Below, one piece after another: positions 22,904 through 30,742 of a stretch of DNA of 31,956 nt; position 1 is the stretch's first letter, and the number at the start of each line of letters is the position of its first letter. The translations under genes were made by a program, and so were the position numbers. This stretch comes from an uncultured Eubacteriales bacterium. GTDB taxonomy: Bacteria; Bacillota; Clostridia; Oscillospirales; Butyricicoccaceae. The notes under the pieces were generated by a model that saw nothing but the letters and a program-made list of their open reading frames with translations, had not been told where the DNA came from and ran no database searches. The stretch is taken from contig CAJUIK010000015.1 in NCBI GenBank assembly GCA_910585875.1, positions 1 to 31,956 on the forward strand, given 5' to 3'.

Positions 22904-24082
22904 ATGATTCTGATTAAGAACGGCACTGTCAAGACCATGGCCGGCCCGGACATTGAAAACGGCCAAGTGCTGCTGGACGGCGGCAAAATCGTCGCCGTCG
23001 GCAAAGAAGTGGAGGCCCCCGCCGGCGCCCAAGTCATCGACGCCGCCGGCTGCCTGGTGACCCCCGGCCTGGTGGACGGCCACTGCCACATCGGCCTGGA
23101 AGAGGCGGCCATCCGCTTCGAGGGCACAGACGGCAACGAATGCACCCACCCCCTGACTCCCCATGTCCGGGCTATCGACGCCATCCAGCCCATGGACGAA
23201 ACCCTGGCCCAGGCGGCCGCCGCCGGCGTCACCACCGCCGTCACCGGCCCGGGCAGCGGCAACGTAGTGGGCGGAACCTTTGTGGCCATTAAGATGCACG
23301 GCAAGCGGGTGGACGACATGATCCTCAAATATCCCGTGGCTATGAAGTGCGCTTTCGGCGAAAACCCCAAGCGGGTCTATGGCGGGCAGAAGAAAATGCC
23401 CATCACCCGCATGGGAACCGCCGCCCTGCTCCGGGACCTGCTGGCCCAGACGGCGGAATATGACGAGGCCAAAAAGGCCTACGCCGCCGACCCGAAGAAC
23501 GCCAAAAAGCCCCCGATCGACGTGAAGCTGGAGGCCATGCTGCCTGTGATTCACAAGGAAATCCCCCTGAAGGCCCACGCCCACCGGGCAGACGACATCT
23601 TCACCGCTCTGCGCATCGCCAAGGAATTTGACGTGGATATCACCCTGGACCACTGCACCGAAGGCCACCTGATTGTGGACGAGCTGGTGAAAGAGGGCAA
23701 GGGCGTGCTGGTCGGGCCCACCCTGGGCGACAAGAGCAAATTCGAGCTGAAAAATAAGAGCTTCGAGACCCCCAAGGCCATGAACGAGGCCGGCCTGACT
23801 ATGGGCATCATCACCGACGCCCCGGTGATTCCGCTGGAATATCTGTCCCTGTGCGCCGGCCTGGCCGTCAACGCCGGTCTGGACGAGCAGGAGGCCTGGA
23901 AGGCCATTACCATCAACCCCGCCAAGATCACCGGCATCGCCGACCGCGTCGGCAGCCTGGAAGTCGGCAAGGACGCCGACGTGGCCATCTTCCGCGGCAA
24001 TCCCATCACCGACCTGCAATATAAGACTGAGTACACCATCATCAACGGCGAAATCGTGGCCGGCGAGCGCCGGCAGGCGTAA
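22904..24082 (+). CDS. Metal-dependent amidohydrolase (imidazolonepropionase-like)
   Basis: This 392-residue cytosolic protein starts MILIKNGTVKTMAG behind GGAGGGT; the small beta-sandwich at the N-terminus (IENGQVLLDGGKIVAVG) and the barrel are typical of the amidohydrolase superfamily. Metal-site motifs: HCH at 60-62 in GLVDGHCHIG, HAHR at 225-228, DHCTEGH with His250 and His255, and the catalytic aspartate Asp305 in IITDAPV. The C-terminal end (ITGIADRVGSLEVGKDADVAIF) is the usual superfamily closing. Members hydrolyse cyclic amides or related C-N bonds; the substrate cannot be told. Codon use is very biased to C/G-ending codons and the promoter is near consensus, which suggests high expression. 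It is monocistronic. Confidence 0.88.
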   Translation: MILIKNGTVKTMAGPDIENGQVLLDGGKIVAVGKEVEAPAGAQVIDAAGCLVTPGLVDGHCHIGLEEAAIRFEGTDGNECTHPLTPHVRAIDAIQPMDETLAQAAAAGVTTAVTGPGSGNVVGGTFVAIKMHGKRVDDMILKYPVAMKCAFGENPKRVYGGQKKMPITRMGTAALLRDLLAQTAEYDEAKKAYAADPKNAKKPPIDVKLEAMLPVIHKEIPLKAHAHRADDIFTALRIAKEFDVDITLDHCTEGHLIVDELVKEGKGVLVGPTLGDKSKFELKNKSFETPKAMNEAGLTMGIITDAPVIPLEYLSLCAGLAVNAGLDEQEAWKAITINPAKITGIADRVGSLEVGKDADVAIFRGNPITDLQYKTEYTIINGEIVAGERRQA

Positions 24083-24117
24083 CCCGTTTTAGTTTGGCGG
24101 AACATTAGCATAAAAGC

Positions 24118-24161
24118 CCGAAGTCGGGGCCTGTACAGCATAGGCCCCGGCTTCGGTTTTT
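24118..24161 (+). terminator. Terminator of the amidohydrolase gene
   Basis: A 15-bp stem (24118-24132 with 24142-24156, one T-G pair) with a 9-base loop, then five T (24157-24161). Confidence 0.93.
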
Positions 24162-24329
24162 ACAAGGAGCATACGACGACCCCAGCTATGGTTTGCTGTA
24201 TTTTTATACTCCCACCCATGAATGGGGATTAGAGCCTATGTTATGTCGGCTGAAGTCGCCGGAGGTTTATACCTTTCTTCAAGATCGAATAGACAGGATG
24301 GTCCCTCCGGCTTAGCAGAAGAATAAACA
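24162..24329. other. Unassigned intergenic segment
   Basis: No complete gene is evident. AAGGAG at about 24164-24169 and an inverted repeat GCCGGAGG (24258-24265) / CCTCCGGC (24304-24311) are visible. One plus-strand frame is open for about 45 codons (ending at the TAG near 24314) and reads YTPTHEWGLEPM then FLQDRIDRMVPPA, but it has no credible start. It may be the 3' relic of a degraded gene or of an insertion sequence. Confidence 0.4.
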
Positions 24330-24377
24330 CAAACGCCCGATGCCAGAGCCTATGGAAAGCTCCGCATCGGGCGTTTG
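24330..24377 (-). terminator. Long hairpin, terminator of the zinc-ribbon gene, repeat copy 1
   Basis: CAAACGCCCGATGC (24330-24343) pairs perfectly with GCATCGGGCGTTTG (24364-24377); inner GAGC/GCTC. Minus-strand tail is TGTTTATTC. The core resembles the hairpin at 27290-27331. Confidence 0.8.
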
Positions 24378-24399
24378 GGCTGTTCAATTATGCGGCGGA

Positions 24400-24939
24400 C
24401 TAATACTGGCTGTGGCCGTCGGATTCTTCATCCGCTTCAGGCTCTTCCGGTTCTTCAGATTCTTTCGATACCTGCACGACCTGAGCGCCGCAGCGAGAGC
24501 AGAAAGGCCCCTGGGCGAGAGCGCCGCAGCTGGGGCAGATGCTCTCTTCCCGCTCCACGATTTCGGGGGCGGGCATCATCGCGCCGCAAACCGGGCAGAA
24601 TTGGACGCCGTGCTCAATCTGGGCGCCGCAGGCCGGACAGGCGAAGAGCGGCGCAGCCGGGGCTTCCACAGCCTGGGCGGCTTCGGCTTCCTCCCGAATT
24701 TCCCGAATTTTGCGCAGTGACGTATCGACTATATCAATATATTCGCCGGCTTCCTCTGGGTTTTGGCCTTTGGTGGCATAATACCATTGCCCCAAAGAGC
24801 GGTAGGCCTTTTCAATCTCCCTCTCTTCGGCGGATATTGCCAGCGCCGTCTTGGCGCTGTCCATCAGGCCCTTGGAAACCTGCACGGTGGTTTGGGTCAC
24901 TTCAGTCAGCTTCTTGCCCAAATTGTCAAGTATCGCCAT
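24400..24939 (-). CDS. Double zinc-ribbon protein with N-terminal coiled-coil region
   Basis: This 179-residue soluble protein starts MAILDNLGKKLTEVTQ, 7 bases after GGAGG. Residues 1-90 are helical, probably a coiled coil (LRKIREIREEAEAAQ). Two zinc ribbons follow: CPACG..FCPVCG (about 100-120) and CPSCG..FCSRCG (about 135-152), then an acidic tail. This layout is common in small clostridial proteins of unknown role, sometimes adapters at the membrane or for protein complexes. It has its own strong promoter and shares a divergent promoter region with the YgjP-like gene. The function is unknown. Confidence 0.82.
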   Translation of the reverse strand: MAILDNLGKKLTEVTQTTVQVSKGLMDSAKTALAISAEEREIEKAYRSLGQWYYATKGQNPEEAGEYIDIVDTSLRKIREIREEAEAAQAVEAPAAPLFACPACGAQIEHGVQFCPVCGAMMPAPEIVEREESICPSCGALAQGPFCSRCGAQVVQVSKESEEPEEPEADEESDGHSQY

Positions 24940-24989
24940 AAAAAAACCTCCTCGATGGTTTGCACGCAGGCAGCGGAATCAATGATTCT

Positions 24990-25018
24990 ATTATATACGC
25001 ATTTTGTCCCAGTTGCAA
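24990..25018 (-). promoter_or_regulatory. Sigma-A promoter of the zinc-ribbon gene
   Basis: Minus strand TTGCAA (25018-25013), 17-base spacer, TATAAT (24995-24990). Confidence 0.8.
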
Positions 25019-25045
25019 CGAAATTTCAAAACTTCGGCTTGCCCA

Positions 25046-25074
25046 TTGCGGCCAAGGGAAAAATATGATATAGT
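25046..25074 (+). promoter_or_regulatory. Promoter of the YgjP-VOC-nudC operon
   Basis: TTGCGG (25046-25051), 17-base spacer, TATAGT (25069-25074). It is divergent from the zinc-ribbon promoter; the two -35 elements are about 27 bases apart. Confidence 0.6.
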
Positions 25075-25141
25075 CAACGCGCTTGAAAAAACAGCGCCGC
25101 GGCGCCAAAAACAAGGCTTTTGCGAGAAGAGGAGGCGGACG

Positions 25142-25855
25142 ATGGGGAAGAGCAAAAAAGGCGTCGAGCTCCGCCAGGCGCCGGGGCCGGAGGGGCCTAT
25201 TTTCTATGAGCTGACTCGCAAGGCGGTGAAAAACCTGAACCTGCGGGTGAGGGAGGATGGGTCTGTGTCGGTCAGCGCCCCGCCTCGGGCTTCCCTGGCC
25301 CAGATTCAGCGCTTTGTATCCCAACGAGGAGAATGGATCGTCCAGGCCCGGCGGCGGGCGGCCTCCCATGCGCCTGCGCCAGACAAAGCCGCCCTGCTGG
25401 GCCGAGGGGTTTCTTTTGCTCTGGTTCCTGGTTCCGTCCCCGGCGTGGAAGCCCGGCAGGGGGCGCTGCTGCTCTGCCTGGCGCCGGGGCAAACGCCGGA
25501 GCAGGGGCTGGACGAATTTCGGCGGCAAGCGGCGGCGCCTGTTATGGCCCGGGCGCTGGAGCTGGCCCAGGACCGGTTTGCGCAAAAGGGCGTCAACCTG
25601 CCGCCGGTTCGCCGGCTGACCCTGCGGGCCATGAAAAGCCGCTGGGGCAGCTGCGTCCCCGCCAAGGGACGGATTACGCTCAATCTGTATTTGATGAAAA
25701 AGCCCTTCCCCTGCGCGGAGTATGTGGCCGCCCACGAGCTGTGCCACCTGCTGGCGCCCAACCATGGGCCGGGTTTCTACCGGCTGCTGGACCAGGTTTT
25801 TCCCGATTGGCGGCGGCTGAAGCAGCTGCTCAACCAGCCCGACCCGGGAATTTGA
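25142..25855 (+). CDS. YgjP-like (DUF45 / WLM) metalloprotease-type protein
   Basis: This 237-residue protein starts at ATG 25142 behind GAGGAGG. The zincin motif HELCH (residues 198-202) has a third ligand, His208, in APNHGPGFY. The family signature MKSRWGSC is at 164-171 and FVSQRGEWI in the N-terminal half. Members look like metallopeptidases (YgjP, WLM) but their substrates are mostly unknown. It is probably cytosolic, as no signal peptide is visible. It is the first gene of a set with a VOC protein (46-base gap) and nudC. Confidence 0.88.
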   Translation: MGKSKKGVELRQAPGPEGPIFYELTRKAVKNLNLRVREDGSVSVSAPPRASLAQIQRFVSQRGEWIVQARRRAASHAPAPDKAALLGRGVSFALVPGSVPGVEARQGALLLCLAPGQTPEQGLDEFRRQAAAPVMARALELAQDRFAQKGVNLPPVRRLTLRAMKSRWGSCVPAKGRITLNLYLMKKPFPCAEYVAAHELCHLLAPNHGPGFYRLLDQVFPDWRRLKQLLNQPDPGI

Positions 25856-25901
25856 AGGCAAAAACCCTAAAAAAAGACATTTTATGAGGAGGTTTTTCCT
25901 A

Positions 25902-26315
25902 ATGACAGAAAAGCGGAAATTAACCATTGCGGGAATACATCATATTTCCATCAAGGCCCGCGGCCTGGAGCAAATGGAGAAAACAGTCGATTTTTATCAC
26001 AATATCCTGGGTATGGAAATTATCAGGAGGTGGGGCCAGGGGGACTCTTCTGCCTGCATGGTGGACGCCGGCAACTGCCTGCTGGAGATCATGGCCAGCG
26101 GCCAGGCGGACGAAGACGGGGTTGTCAATCACCTGGCTTTGGCCACAGACCAAGTAAGCCAATGGATCGAGCTGATCCGAGGCCAGGGATATCCCATTAC
26201 CATGGAGCCCCAGGACAAAACCCTGGCCTCTCAGCCGCCGGTCCCCATCCGCGTCGCCTTTTTCCGGGGTCCTGCCGGCGAGCTGGTGGAGCTGATGGAA
26301 GAGAGGAAGGAATAG
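25902..26315 (+). CDS. VOC-superfamily (glyoxalase-like) protein
   Basis: This 137-residue protein starts MTEKRKLTIAG, 10 bases after GAGGAGG; the six residues upstream in frame cover that site and are not coding. It has the two beta-alpha-beta modules of the VOC fold: IHHISIKARGLEQMEKTVDF at the start, then CLLEIM, VNHLALAT and GELVELMEE. The four positions used for metal binding in glyoxalase I (His, Glu, His, Glu) are all filled, so a metal-dependent lyase or dioxygenase-type activity is possible. The substrate is unknown. nudC starts one base after its stop codon. Confidence 0.85.
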   Translation: MTEKRKLTIAGIHHISIKARGLEQMEKTVDFYHNILGMEIIRRWGQGDSSACMVDAGNCLLEIMASGQADEDGVVNHLALATDQVSQWIELIRGQGYPITMEPQDKTLASQPPVPIRVAFFRGPAGELVELMEERKE

Positions 26316-26316
26316 A

Positions 26317-27180
26317 ATGTTTCAGGATATTGCGCCCCATCAATTTGACAACAGGTTTTTCAAAGACGCCATTCACCCTGAGGATGTGGCGCTGTGCTAT
26401 CAGGGAGGGCACATCTTGCTCCAGCCCCAGCCGGACGGAGAATTTGCCTTGCCCCGGGCTTGTCATCTGCCCCAAAAGGAGGCCATGGAGGCCATTTATC
26501 TGTTTTCCATCGACAACACCCGATATTTTGGCTTTTGGCAGACTTTCCGGCTGGCGGAGGCGCCGGGGCTGAGCTGGCAGAGCACCCAAGTCCTGCGGCA
26601 AGCCAAGGACAAAGTCACCCTCTTCGCCGGCATGGAGGGCTGGCATTTATATCGCTGGTTCCGCTCCAACCGGTTCTGCGGCCACTGCGGCAAACCCATG
26701 GAGCTGAAGGCCGACGAACGGGCGGTGATCTGCCCGGTTTGCGGCAATGTGGTCTATCCCCGGATTTCGCCGGCCGTCATCGTGGCGGTGGTCAACCAAG
26801 GCAAGCTGCTGCTGGCCCGCAACGCCAACAGCCAGCCGGGCCGCTTCGGCCTGGTGGCCGGATTTGTGGAGTTCGGAGAATCCCTGGAGGACACCGTCCG
26901 CCGGGAAGTCATGGAGGAAGTGGGGCTGAAAATCAAAAATATCCAGTATTTCAACAGTCAGCCCTGGCCTTTTTCCGAATCGCTGATGGTGGGTTTTTTC
27001 GCCGAAGCCCAGGAGGGCGCTCAAGCCCATCCCGATATGGTGGAAATTGTGGAAACCAAATGGGCCGCCCCAGACGAGCTGCCCGCTCCCCAATCCAATA
27101 TCAGCATCGCCCAACAGCTCATGGCCGAATTCGCCGTTCGCGCCCGGTCGGCAAGGGCCGACGGCCAAACTTCGCTTTAG
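26317..27180 (+). CDS. nudC: NAD+ diphosphatase / RNA deNADding enzyme NudC
   Basis: This 287-residue protein hydrolyses NAD(H), and in bacteria studied also removes NAD caps from RNA. The order is typical: N-terminal domain, zinc ribbon with Cys121, Cys124, Cys139 and Cys142 (FCGHCGK, ICPVCG), Nudix box at 182-204 (GFVEFGESLEDT, then REVMEEVGL) and the NudC signature SQPWPFSES at 214-222. ATG 26317 follows AAGGAA in the end of the VOC gene. The last eleven codons lie in the first copy of a 59-base tandem repeat, so the natural C-terminus has probably been replaced by repeat-encoded residues (RSARADGQTSL). The catalytic parts are intact. Confidence 0.93.
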   Translation: MFQDIAPHQFDNRFFKDAIHPEDVALCYQGGHILLQPQPDGEFALPRACHLPQKEAMEAIYLFSIDNTRYFGFWQTFRLAEAPGLSWQSTQVLRQAKDKVTLFAGMEGWHLYRWFRSNRFCGHCGKPMELKADERAVICPVCGNVVYPRISPAVIVAVVNQGKLLLARNANSQPGRFGLVAGFVEFGESLEDTVRREVMEEVGLKIKNIQYFNSQPWPFSESLMVGFFAEAQEGAQAHPDMVEIVETKWAAPDELPAPQSNISIAQQLMAEFAVRARSARADGQTSL

Positions 27181-27264
27181 CTTGGCCCATTGCGCGGCCA
27201 AAAGAGTCGGCAAGGGCCGACGGCCAGACTCCGCATCAGCGCGGCCGGTTGCGCGGCCGGCCGC
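27147..27264 (+). repeat. Two tandem 59-base repeats across the nudC stop
   Basis: Copy 1 is 27147-27205 and copy 2 is 27206-27264. Both begin with 21 identical bases (starting GTCGGCAAGGGCCGACGG) and contain TTGCGCGGCC; they differ at about nine positions. Copy 1 supplies the nudC C-terminus and stop codon. Both are rich in GGCC and self-complementary. Confidence 0.85.
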
Positions 27265-27289
27265 CTAAAGTCTAAAGGGGAAAGCAAAA

Positions 27290-27331
27290 GCGCCCGGCGT
27301 CAGAGCCTTTGGCAGCTCTGACGCCGGGCGC
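27290..27331 (-). terminator. 17-bp perfect hairpin, terminator of the M20 peptidase gene, repeat copy 2
   Basis: GCGCCCGGCGTCAGAGC (27290-27306) pairs perfectly with 27315-27331; the loop is CTTTGGCA. The minus-strand tail is CTTTTGCTTT. The core CAGAGCCTTTGG..AGCTC resembles the hairpin at 24330-24377. The 77 bases between it and the stop at 27409 hold nothing recognisable. Confidence 0.8.
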
Positions 27332-27408
27332 ATATGTTTTCTCATCGAACGACTGCGGCGGAAGCGCGCGGCCTTGCGGATCCGCCCTTTGCTTCGCCGC
27401 CGGTCTGG

Positions 27409-28773
27409 TTAGTTCTGATAATCCAGGGTAATTGTGCCGTTTTCATTGTTGATAACGGCCTCTTTATCCAGGAACAGATCGTCGATGGCCTTGAAAAATT
27501 CCTCTTTGGAGGCGAAACGCAGCTTGGCGTTGGCGATAACGTCCTTGGCTTTGGCGGCGCCGTCGCTCAGCAGGGCTTCAGCCATCAGCACCTGATATTG
27601 AGCGGAAACCACCACGGCTGTCTCCGGGTCGGTGATGTAATAATCCGAGCCGTGGCCTGTGCCGCAAGAGCCGGAGGCATAGGGCTGAACGGTGGGCATC
27701 ACAGCAGAAACGTCGCCCATATCGGTGCAGCCGGTGCTGCGGGGGCGCTTAACCAAAAAGTCTTCGCCGAAGCACTCTTTGACAATCTGGCAGGTCAGAT
27801 CATAGAGCTGGGTTTCGTTTTCCAGCGGGGTGTAGCCCGGCCGGTCTTTCAGCGTCACGTTGGCGCCGATAGCCGCGGCAGAGGCGGCCAGCGCCCGGTT
27901 GACCTTGACGTTGGCTTCCTTGATGGCCTCCAGCGTGGCGCCCCGGACATAACTCTCCATCCGCACGTCGTTGGGAATGGCGTTGACGGCGCCGCCGCCC
28001 AAAGTGACGATGGGGTGGAACCGAATGGTGTCCTTTTCCTGGAACGTCTCCCGCAGCGCGTTGACGGCGTTCATGGCCTGACTGGCGGCATACAGGGCGT
28101 TGACGCCCAGATGAGGCGCGCCGCCGGCATGGGAGGATACGCCCACAAAATTAATGTTTTTGGTGACGCAGCCGTTGCTGCCCGGCGTCAGGGCGATATT
28201 GGGCTTATCGCCGCCGCCGGTATGCACCAACAGAGCGATGTCGCAGCCGTCCATATAACCGCGGTGCATGAATTCCACTTTGCCGCCAAAATATTTGATG
28301 GTTCCCGCCTTGCGCAGCTCCTCCCGGAAGCCGATTTCAATCAGCTCTTCGGCAGGCACGGCCATCAACCGGATAGAACCGCTCATGTTGTCCAGGGCGC
28401 CGGGCTGCTTCAGCGCGGCGGCGATGCCCAGCAGGGCGGAAACCTGGCAGTGGTGGCCGCAGGCGTGGACATAGCCGGTTTCCGGGTCGCACTCCGGGTG
28501 GGTCGCCACAATCAGACTGTCCAGCTCGCCCATAATCAGCAGCTTGGGGCCGGGGCGGCCGGTGTCCAGATCGGCGTAAAAGCCCGGAACATTCCCGGCC
28601 TCTACCAGCTCATAACCCAGCTTTTTGAATTCGCCGGCCAGATATTCATGGGTTTTCCACTCCCGGTAGCCGGTTTCCGGGTGTTTCCAAATATGGCGCT
28701 CTGCGGCGAACATCAGTTCCCGCTGCCCGGCCACGATTTCTTTCAGCTGTTTCGCGCGCTCTTGATTCAGCAT
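27409..28773 (-). CDS. M20-family amidohydrolase / peptidase (AbgB-like)
   Basis: This 454-residue metallohydrolase starts MLNQERAKQLKEIV, 7 bases after AAAGGAGAGG. Motifs: IMGELDSLIV (about 95), the metal-site HACGHHCQVSALLG (about 112), the PAEELIEIG glutamate pair (about 150), a dimerisation domain beginning SSHAGGAPHLGVNALYAASQ, and a late GTGHGSDYY. It resembles the AbgB/amidohydrolase branch that cleaves N-acyl or aminobenzoyl-amino acids. The substrate is unknown. It is longer than, and distinct from, the M20 protein at 6771. It has a possible promoter just upstream and a strong hairpin downstream, so it is probably transcribed alone. Confidence 0.87.
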   Translation of the reverse strand: MLNQERAKQLKEIVAGQRELMFAAERHIWKHPETGYREWKTHEYLAGEFKKLGYELVEAGNVPGFYADLDTGRPGPKLLIMGELDSLIVATHPECDPETGYVHACGHHCQVSALLGIAAALKQPGALDNMSGSIRLMAVPAEELIEIGFREELRKAGTIKYFGGKVEFMHRGYMDGCDIALLVHTGGGDKPNIALTPGSNGCVTKNINFVGVSSHAGGAPHLGVNALYAASQAMNAVNALRETFQEKDTIRFHPIVTLGGGAVNAIPNDVRMESYVRGATLEAIKEANVKVNRALAASAAAIGANVTLKDRPGYTPLENETQLYDLTCQIVKECFGEDFLVKRPRSTGCTDMGDVSAVMPTVQPYASGSCGTGHGSDYYITDPETAVVVSAQYQVLMAEALLSDGAAKAKDVIANAKLRFASKEEFFKAIDDLFLDKEAVINNENGTITLDYQN

Positions 28774-28845
28774 GATAAATCCTCTCCTTTGATTGCTGCA
28801 TGGCAGCGATTCCGTTTCGGATATTCTGACAGGTATCGTTTTTTT

Positions 28846-28874
28846 ATTATAACAAATTTATGAGAGAAAAAAAA
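28846..28874 (-). promoter_or_regulatory. Possible promoter of the AbgB-like gene
   Basis: Minus strand TATAAT (28851-28846) is perfect; 17 bases upstream lies only a T run (28874-28869), so the -35 is weak. Confidence 0.4.
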
Positions 28875-28961
28875 GCCGTCTCCTCCAAGTTTCCGCTATC
28901 GGATATGGAGAAAATGCCCCTTCAAATTTGTGCATTCTGCCGGAAAAAGGCCGGCTGGCGG

Positions 28962-29813
28962 CTAAGTCCGGTTGGCCGAGGGAAGGCGGGAGAGCAGCAG
29001 CCGGTCGTGGGGAGGCAGATCCTCCAGGCTTCGCTCAATATGGATATCCGGCAGGGTGGAATAATAGATTTTGCTGCCATAGTCAAAATAGACCACGGTA
29101 AATTCGTCGCCCTGCGGCCGCAGGCAGGCGTATCCCTCCCGGGCCCGAATATAAAGCGTTTCATTCTCTATCTGGTAACTCTCGATATCATGGAATATAC
29201 GCACAGTATATCCCCGGGCCAGCTCCCGCGCCTGGGCGTCCGCCAGCTGGAGACGGCGGAAGCCGTCGGCGCCTTCGACCTGTTCGATGCGGAAGCGACC
29301 GCACCCCAGGGTCAGCAGAGTCTGCCGCCCCGGCGACGGGTCGGGGAATGCCTGATACCGCTGGCCCAGGGCCCGTATGCGGCGGTAATCGGCCAAAGGA
29401 AAGCGCTGGATGGAATCCACCAGCGTAACGCCGGGCCAGGCTTGGCGATAGCGGGGATACTGCTTGCTGGCATAGAGGCGGCAATCGCCGGTGGACAAAT
29501 CCGCCGCCGCCGCGCCGGTGACGCCTCGGGCATAGAGCTTGCCCTGGACCATGGTATAATCATAGACTCGGTCGATGAGCACACGGGGCTTGCCCTGGAC
29601 GGCGACAGTCAGATCTAGATATTCCTGCCCCTGGGAATCGGTATAGCGGTTGACGGCGTAATCGCCAGCTTGAACGACGGATTGGCGGCGGGTCCCCTGG
29701 GGCAGGCCAGGCAGCTGCTGCCGCAGGTTCAAAACGCCCAGCAGCGCCAGAGTAGGCAGCCATAACAGCAGAAATCCCCGCCAAAGCCTTCCAGAATATC
29801 TTCGCCCAATCAT
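28962..29813 (-). CDS. Membrane-anchored extracytoplasmic protein of unknown function
   Basis: This 283-residue protein starts MIGRRYSGRLWRGF, 5 bases after GGGGAGG. One N-terminal membrane segment (about 12-27, LLLWLPTLALLGVLNL) with positive residues before it predicts an inside-N, outside-C anchor. The remainder is rich in short beta-strands and tyrosines (DGSKIYYSTL-like patterns such as YFDYGSKIYYS) with no domain I recognise. There is no lipobox. A plausible promoter lies about 40 bases upstream. It is not obviously linked to the neighbouring M20 gene, which is 188 bases downstream. No hairpin with a T run is clear after its stop. Confidence 0.72.
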   Translation of the reverse strand: MIGRRYSGRLWRGFLLLWLPTLALLGVLNLRQQLPGLPQGTRRQSVVQAGDYAVNRYTDSQGQEYLDLTVAVQGKPRVLIDRVYDYTMVQGKLYARGVTGAAAADLSTGDCRLYASKQYPRYRQAWPGVTLVDSIQRFPLADYRRIRALGQRYQAFPDPSPGRQTLLTLGCGRFRIEQVEGADGFRRLQLADAQARELARGYTVRIFHDIESYQIENETLYIRAREGYACLRPQGDEFTVVYFDYGSKIYYSTLPDIHIERSLEDLPPHDRLLLSRLPSANRT

Positions 29814-29851
29814 AACCGCCGCCTCCCCGCCCTTATTTTTGCGATATGCAC

Positions 29852-29881
29852 ATCATACCACACCAAGCGCCCCGCCGGCAA
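29852..29881 (-). promoter_or_regulatory. Possible promoter of the gene at 28962-29813
   Basis: Minus strand TTGCCG (29881-29876), 18-base spacer, TATGAT (29857-29852). The -35 lies in a tight palindrome (CCGCCGGC, AA, GCCGGCGG at 29872-29889). Confidence 0.4.
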
Positions 29882-29897
29882 GCCGGCGGATTCCGCG

Positions 29898-29940
29898 AAA
29901 AAAAGCCCCCAGCCGGCCATGGCAGGCTTTGGCTGAGGGC
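29898..29940 (-). terminator. Terminator after the zinc-ribbon cluster
   Basis: GCCCCCAGCC (29905-29914) pairs with GGCTGAGGGC (29931-29940) with one mismatch; seven T follow on the minus strand (29904-29898). Confidence 0.85.
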
Positions 29941-30063
29941 GTTTTTGCATTGGGGCATTTGAGGCGGCAAAAATCATAAATCAGGCAAAGCGTATAAGCC
30001 CAAAGAGAAACGGAAAGAAAAAAGCGATAGCTAGAGCGGTTCTGAAGCCAAAAAGAAAATCGC
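29935..30063 (-). pseudogene. Decayed 3' copy of the small zinc-ribbon membrane protein gene
   Basis: Read on the minus strand, this segment gives FWLQNRSSYRFFLSVSLW, then TLCLIYDFCRLKCP, closely matching the intact gene at 30743-31024 in DNA as well as protein. A single-base deletion in the C run near 29952-29955 shifts the frame right after the first Cys of the ribbon (CPQCKK becomes CPNAKT), so the zinc site is destroyed. There is no start codon or ribosome binding site of its own. It is a partial duplicate that has lost function. Confidence 0.8.
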
Positions 30064-30079
30064 CTCTTTAGATTTTTCG

Positions 30080-30685
30080 CTATTGCTCATTCATAGGCGG
30101 GAAAAACCAATGAGGTTTTTCCATGACGATCTCCCACAGTTCATCTCCCAAAGGGGCTGTGTCAAATTCTGCGACATATTCAAAGTTCTTTTGTTTTCCG
30201 GGGGCTGAAAGGCCATCAGCTTCGATCTTGTAGAATATCTTTGCGAAGCTGTCGTGATAGACTGCCCCAAAAGGCTTGCGGATTTCATGGGACGTCTCTA
30301 AGCTTGTGATTCTATGGGCGCCGACGGCGCCATAGGGGCTGTCAAACTCCACCCATACATAGGGCCCTCCCCCACTGTATCCTTGTGTAAACGCTTTGTC
30401 ATACCGAAAGCTGTCAATCCATTGTCCCACGATCCGGCGCTGCCGGGCGGTGAGCTGGGCGGAGGTTTTTGGGCGGGTTTCAATGCCGTTCAGCCAATCT
30501 TGTGCGAAAATGGTGAATTCCGTGGTTTCCGGGTCAAAGGAATCCAGGGCCTGCTCCACAGCCTGGCGAATGCGCCATTCGTAATAGACCCGGCTTCCAT
30601 GGGCGGCGGAAAGGACGACCAACACGAGAACGGGGGCGAACAGCCCGAATTTGATCTGCCAAGGCAGGCGGCGCAGGATTTTCAT
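30080..30685 (-). CDS. Membrane-anchored hypothetical protein
   Basis: This 201-residue protein starts MKILRRLPWQIKFGLF, 8 bases after AAAGGAGG. A single N-terminal membrane segment (about 11-29, IKFGLFAPVLVLVVLSAAHG) is preceded by basic residues, so the rest probably lies outside the membrane. The external part has alternating aromatic strands (YVWVEFDSPYGAVG, FAKIFYKIEADG, NFEYVAEFDTAPLGDELWE) typical of a small beta-rich domain. I do not recognise the family. It lies between an intact zinc-ribbon gene upstream and its decayed copy downstream, in one direction and with short gaps, so the group may be one transcript ending at 29898. Confidence 0.72.
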   Translation of the reverse strand: MKILRRLPWQIKFGLFAPVLVLVVLSAAHGSRVYYEWRIRQAVEQALDSFDPETTEFTIFAQDWLNGIETRPKTSAQLTARQRRIVGQWIDSFRYDKAFTQGYSGGGPYVWVEFDSPYGAVGAHRITSLETSHEIRKPFGAVYHDSFAKIFYKIEADGLSAPGKQKNFEYVAEFDTAPLGDELWEIVMEKPHWFFPPMNEQ

Positions 30686-30742
30686 GTTGGATTCCTCCTT
30701 TGAAAGAACGGGAAAGGGCCGGCGGTCGGGGCGCTGTCTGCG

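Noticed and set aside
22832..24019. Minus-strand open frame of 395 codons opposite the amidohydrolase
   Set aside because: Same mirror effect of strongly biased codons; no initiation signal.
27334..28863. Plus-strand open frame of 509 codons opposite the AbgB-like gene
   Set aside because: The minus-strand gene has M20 motifs and a strong ribosome site; the plus frame has neither.
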